Assembly: GCA_026706425.1 (NCBI GenBank)
Contig: JAPOYW010000369.1
Location: 1 to 9,143, forward strand
Reading direction: 5' to 3'
Length of the DNA: 9,143 bases
From: Gammaproteobacteria bacterium
GTDB lineage: Bacteria; Pseudomonadota; Gammaproteobacteria; Pseudomonadales; Azotimanducaceae
Shown here: positions 6,520 through 9,143 of the stretch, one piece after another
How the letters are laid out: each line of letters begins with the position of its first letter
Numbering within the stretch: position 1 is the first letter of the stretch
Notes under the pieces: generated by a model
Databases searched by the model: none
What the model was told of the DNA's origin: nothing
Seen by the model: only the letters and a program-made list of their open reading frames with translations
Program-made: the position numbers and the translations under genes

Positions 6520-8109
6520 TCAACGATTCGCGGCGAGCTCTTGGCTCTCCTGCTCCTTGGCGAACCGCTCTTCAAGCTCCTGTGCATGCTTCTTGGCGGC
6601 CTCGAACTGCGCGTACTGCGTCAGGTAGCAATACAGGCAGCGCGTATCCATGTCGGGCGGCAGGATCTCGGTCGGCAAGCCGCGCACCTCCATCAGCGAG
6701 CCTAGGAACTTCGCGATCTGTGGTTTCCGGGAGATGCCCATCTTGTAGTAGACGCCCGTCGCCACGGAGAGGGGCGTCAGTCCACGCGTATCGACGGCGT
6801 CCAATCTGGCACCGCGTCTGACCAGTAGTTGCGCGACATCCAATGCGCCGCGGTAGGCCGCGCCGTGCAGGGCGGTATCACCCACATCGTTGATCGCGTT
6901 GACATCGTTGCCGAGGTCGAGGCATATCTCGGTCGCCTCGAGGACATGACCGGCCCAGCCGCGCTGGACGAAACGGCCGTAGTTGCCGGTGTCGCTGTAG
7001 AGTCCGGCGGCCACCATCGCCGGCGTCGTGCCGTCGAAGGTCGGGATCGTCGGGTCGGCACCCGCCTCGAGCAGCAGCTCCATGAGTTCGAGGTCCGCTT
7101 CCTTCGCCGCCAGCAGGAACGCCGTGGCCCCGACCCGGAACAGCACGTCGCGCATGTTCACGAAGCGTTGTTCCTTGAGCCGATCCTTCGCCATGCGGGC
7201 ATCCACATCCATGCCGTTGGCGATCATCTTCCGGATCAGGTCCATGATGATGTCGAGGGATCCGATGGGTATCGCGGCCTCTTCGCTAGGCACCACGCCG
7301 CGGATGATCTGGCGTTGCACCGTGACCCGGTGCAGGGCGGTATAGCCGGCGTCCGCTTGGTTGGGATCCGCGCCCCGGTCGAGCAGGAGGTCGGCGATAT
7401 CCCAATGTGTGTTGGCGAGGGCTGCTTCGAGGACGCTCTCGCCCGTGGCCATGGTGGAACCGATGTCCGCGCCTGCGTCGAGTAGTGCCTCGGTGGCGGC
7501 CCGATGGCCGGCACGCGCGGCAAACAAAAGTGCGCCGAGGCCTTTGGGCGTCTTGGCCGCGAGGTCAGCGCCGCCGTCGACGAGAGCCGTGACCGCGTCG
7601 GGGTTGTTCGCCGCAGCGGCCCACATCAGCGCGGTTTGCCCGGCCTCGTTGGGTAGGTTGGGATCGGCACCGGCGGCAAGCAGTACGCGGATCGCATCCG
7701 GATCGCCGGTTCGGGCTGCGGTCATGACAGCGGACTCGCCGCCTGGCACCGTCGCCCGGGGGTCCGCCCCCGAGTGTATTAGCAGCGTCAGCACGTCGGC
7801 ATTTCCGTTCATCGCCGCAAGGGCGATCGCCGGGAAGCCGTAGCGGTTCCGCACTTGGGCGTCGGCACCCGCGTCGAGCAACACCTCGACCATGGCCGGG
7901 TGGTCTTGGTTGACCGCCCAGTGCAACGCGGTAGAACCATCGGAACCGGCTTGGTCGACGGCGGCTGGGTCGGACTCGATGAGCGATTGGACCCGCGCCA
8001 GATCTCCGGCCTTGGCTGCGTCGACCAAGGGTGCCGCGGAACCGCTGGCGGAAACGGCGAGCAGTGTTCCCGCGAAGAGCGCCGCCGCGGTCCCTGCCGA
8101 AAGCGCCAT
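6520..8109 (-). CDS. Exported ankyrin-repeat protein next to DUF1552
   Basis: A 529-residue repeat protein, presumably a protein-binding scaffold in the periplasm or cell envelope. The N-terminus MALSAGTAAALFAGTLLAV is hydrophobic and followed by SASGSAAP, consistent with a signal peptide cut around residues 24-27, although it lacks the usual positive charge at the start. From about residue 27 to 475 there are roughly twelve ankyrin repeats, with TALHWA-, ALMWAA- and TALHGAA-type helix starts and GADP/GADA turns every ~33 residues. Three repeats are expanded (about 255-305, 306-360 and 361-410) by inserts such as IIRGVVPSEEAAIPIG and YSDTGNYGRFVQRGW. The last ~45 residues are not ankyrin: a CLYC pair at 491-494 and then a Lys/Glu/Gln-rich helix. 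CLYC is followed by Tyr, not His, so it is not a c-type haem site. The ATG at 8109 is the first plausible start; the open frame upstream is only a shadow of the DUF1552 gene. A GAGA at 8118-8121 overlaps the DUF1552 stop and may serve as its ribosome binding site, so the two genes are probably cotranscribed and coupled. Confidence 0.93.
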   Translation of the reverse strand: MALSAGTAAALFAGTLLAVSASGSAAPLVDAAKAGDLARVQSLIESDPAAVDQAGSDGSTALHWAVNQDHPAMVEVLLDAGADAQVRNRYGFPAIALAAMNGNADVLTLLIHSGADPRATVPGGESAVMTAARTGDPDAIRVLLAAGADPNLPNEAGQTALMWAAAANNPDAVTALVDGGADLAAKTPKGLGALLFAARAGHRAATEALLDAGADIGSTMATGESVLEAALANTHWDIADLLLDRGADPNQADAGYTALHRVTVQRQIIRGVVPSEEAAIPIGSLDIIMDLIRKMIANGMDVDARMAKDRLKEQRFVNMRDVLFRVGATAFLLAAKEADLELMELLLEAGADPTIPTFDGTTPAMVAAGLYSDTGNYGRFVQRGWAGHVLEATEICLDLGNDVNAINDVGDTALHGAAYRGALDVAQLLVRRGARLDAVDTRGLTPLSVATGVYYKMGISRKPQIAKFLGSLMEVRGLPTEILPPDMDTRCLYCYLTQYAQFEAAKKHAQELEERFAKEQESQELAANR

Positions 8110-8120
8110 CCCAAGGGTCT

Positions 8121-9143
8121 CTATAGGTGGGCCAGGCGTCCGGTGCTGTCGCCGATCTTGTCCACGTGGACGCCGACCTTGTCGAGCAGCGTGACGCCGG
8201 CGTTCATGAGCGGCGTATCCATCGGGTAGACAAGGTGCCGACCGCCTTTGTGATTGCCGGCGGCGCGGCCCGCGATCACCACGGGCAGGTTGCTGAAACT
8301 GTGGGTATTGCCGTCCCCCAGGCCGCAGCCGTACATCAACAGCGAATGGTCGAGGAGGGATCCCTCGCCGTCGGGGGTATCGCGCAACGTCTCGACGAAG
8401 TCCTTGAAGAGGGTCATGTGGTAGGTGTCGATCATCACCTGCTGGGCGATCTTCACGGGATCGTTGCCGTGATGGGTGATGCTGTGGTGGCCGCCGTTGA
8501 CGCCGACCCAGGGATAGCTGCGGTTGCCGTTCTCGCGTCCGATCTGGGTGCAGCTTACCCGGGTGATGTCGCCCCGGTAGGCGAGTACGAGCAGATCGAA
8601 CAGGATCCCGATGTGGTCCCTGAAGTCGTCGGGGACACCCGTTGGCCGCTCGTAGCCCGACCCGACCGCGTCCTGCTGGTTCTTTTCGATCTTTCGGATC
8701 CTCGACTCGACGTCGCGGATGGCGCCCATGTAGTCGCTCACGGTCCGCCGGTCCCCCACACCGAGCCGACGTTCGAGCCGCGACATCTCCTCGGCGACGG
8801 AGTCCAGGATGCTGCGGTCGTTGGCGAGTTCGCGGGCTCGGGCCTCGGGCGTGGCCTCGGTGCCGAACAGACGCTCGAAGACCGCCCGCGGGTTGTTCTC
8901 GTGGGGCAGGGGGGTCGTCGGAGTGAGCCACGACGTCGAGTTCCGGTACACGCAGCTATAGCCGAGTTCGCACAGCCCGGCGACGATGCTGTCTTCGGTG
9001 GTGAGTTCCAGGGAACGCAGGATCGTGTCCCGGCCGAGATGGTCGGCCGCGTACTGGTCGATGGTCTTGCCGGCGCGGATGTCGGAGCCCTCGGTCTGCT
9101 TGGAGGGTGCGCCGTTCAGCCACCCGGAATGCGCACTGGAGTG
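8121..9143 (-). CDS. DUF1552 domain protein, N-terminus outside the window
   Basis: A protein of the DUF1552 family, function unknown; full members are usually exported with a twin-arginine signal, but that part would lie beyond the right edge. 340 residues are visible, probably the last three quarters. The match to the family is strong: KQTEGSDIRAGKTIDQYAADHLG near the visible start, GYSCVYRNSTSWLTPTTPLPHENNPRAVFERLFG, a helical section with DRRTVSDYMGAIRDVESRI, then the histidine-rich GGHHSITHHG (visible His219, 220, 224, 225), SLLDHSLLMYGCGLGDGNTHSFSNLPVVIAG and the ending DKIGDSTGRLAHL. The His/Asp-rich motifs suggest metal binding, which is inference. The frame is open to the edge, and the GTG at 8951 is internal. 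It ends with TAG at 8121-8123, eleven bases before the ankyrin gene. In other genomes DUF1552 typically sits beside DUF1587/1592/1588/1595-type proteins with a cytochrome-like part, so one is expected just right of the window. Confidence 0.92.
   Translation of the reverse strand, partial: HSSAHSGWLNGAPSKQTEGSDIRAGKTIDQYAADHLGRDTILRSLELTTEDSIVAGLCELGYSCVYRNSTSWLTPTTPLPHENNPRAVFERLFGTEATPEARARELANDRSILDSVAEEMSRLERRLGVGDRRTVSDYMGAIRDVESRIRKIEKNQQDAVGSGYERPTGVPDDFRDHIGILFDLLVLAYRGDITRVSCTQIGRENGNRSYPWVGVNGGHHSITHHGNDPVKIAQQVMIDTYHMTLFKDFVETLRDTPDGEGSLLDHSLLMYGCGLGDGNTHSFSNLPVVIAGRAAGNHKGGRHLVYPMDTPLMNAGVTLLDKVGVHVDKIGDSTGRLAHL

Noticed and set aside
6588..6666. CxxC pair in the ankyrin protein as a c-type cytochrome haem site
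   Set aside because: The sequence is CLYCY, without the required His after the second Cys.
8110..8931. The ankyrin frame stays open for another ~820 bases upstream, suggesting a giant 803-residue fusion protein
   Set aside because: That stretch overlaps the well-conserved DUF1552 gene in another frame, and its translation is Arg/Pro/Gly-rich with no domain; the ankyrin protein has its own ATG and a hydrophobic signal-like start at 8109.

Overview
This 9.1 kb window is GC-rich (about two thirds by eye) and densely coding. It most likely comes from an uncultured, probably marine or host-associated gammaproteobacterium. The main clues are the prmB-aroC gene pair, known from E. coli and relatives, a DUF4892 protein of the type found in Pseudomonas-like bacteria, and a gammaproteobacterial-type HtpG. 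The lineage call is inference; no rRNA, tRNA, CRISPR array, insertion sequence or prophage gene was seen.

Left part, plus strand. The window opens inside htpG (Hsp90 chaperone), whose first ~150 residues lie outside. After about 120 non-coding bases, which hold small hairpins and a 16-base palindrome, comes a tightly packed run: gpsA (glycerol-3-phosphate dehydrogenase), a secreted DUF4892 protein, prmB (ribosomal protein L3 glutamine methyltransferase) and aroC (chorismate synthase). The stop of gpsA overlaps the start of the DUF4892 gene (ATGA), the DUF4892 gene overlaps prmB by 20 bases, and aroC starts 9 bases after prmB. This looks like one transcript that joins phospholipid precursor synthesis, an envelope protein, ribosome modification and aromatic amino acid synthesis. 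A VOC (glyoxalase/dioxygenase fold) protein follows 73 bases later and may have its own control.

Right part, minus strand. After a 151-base convergent gap come two genes read leftwards. The upstream one is a DUF1552 protein that enters from the right edge. Eleven bases after its stop, an exported ankyrin-repeat protein begins. DUF1552 proteins usually accompany DUF1587/1592/1588-type cytochrome-like proteins of unknown function, so the next gene to the right (outside the window) may be such a protein. This envelope cluster is the least understood part of the window and the best candidate for an undescribed system, but the sequence alone does not reveal its substrate.

Most of the window is housekeeping. 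The points worth a second look are the acidic insert in HtpG, a degenerate OmpA-like tail on the DUF4892 protein, the DUF1552/ankyrin pair with the unusual ankyrin C-terminus, and several palindromes upstream of genes.
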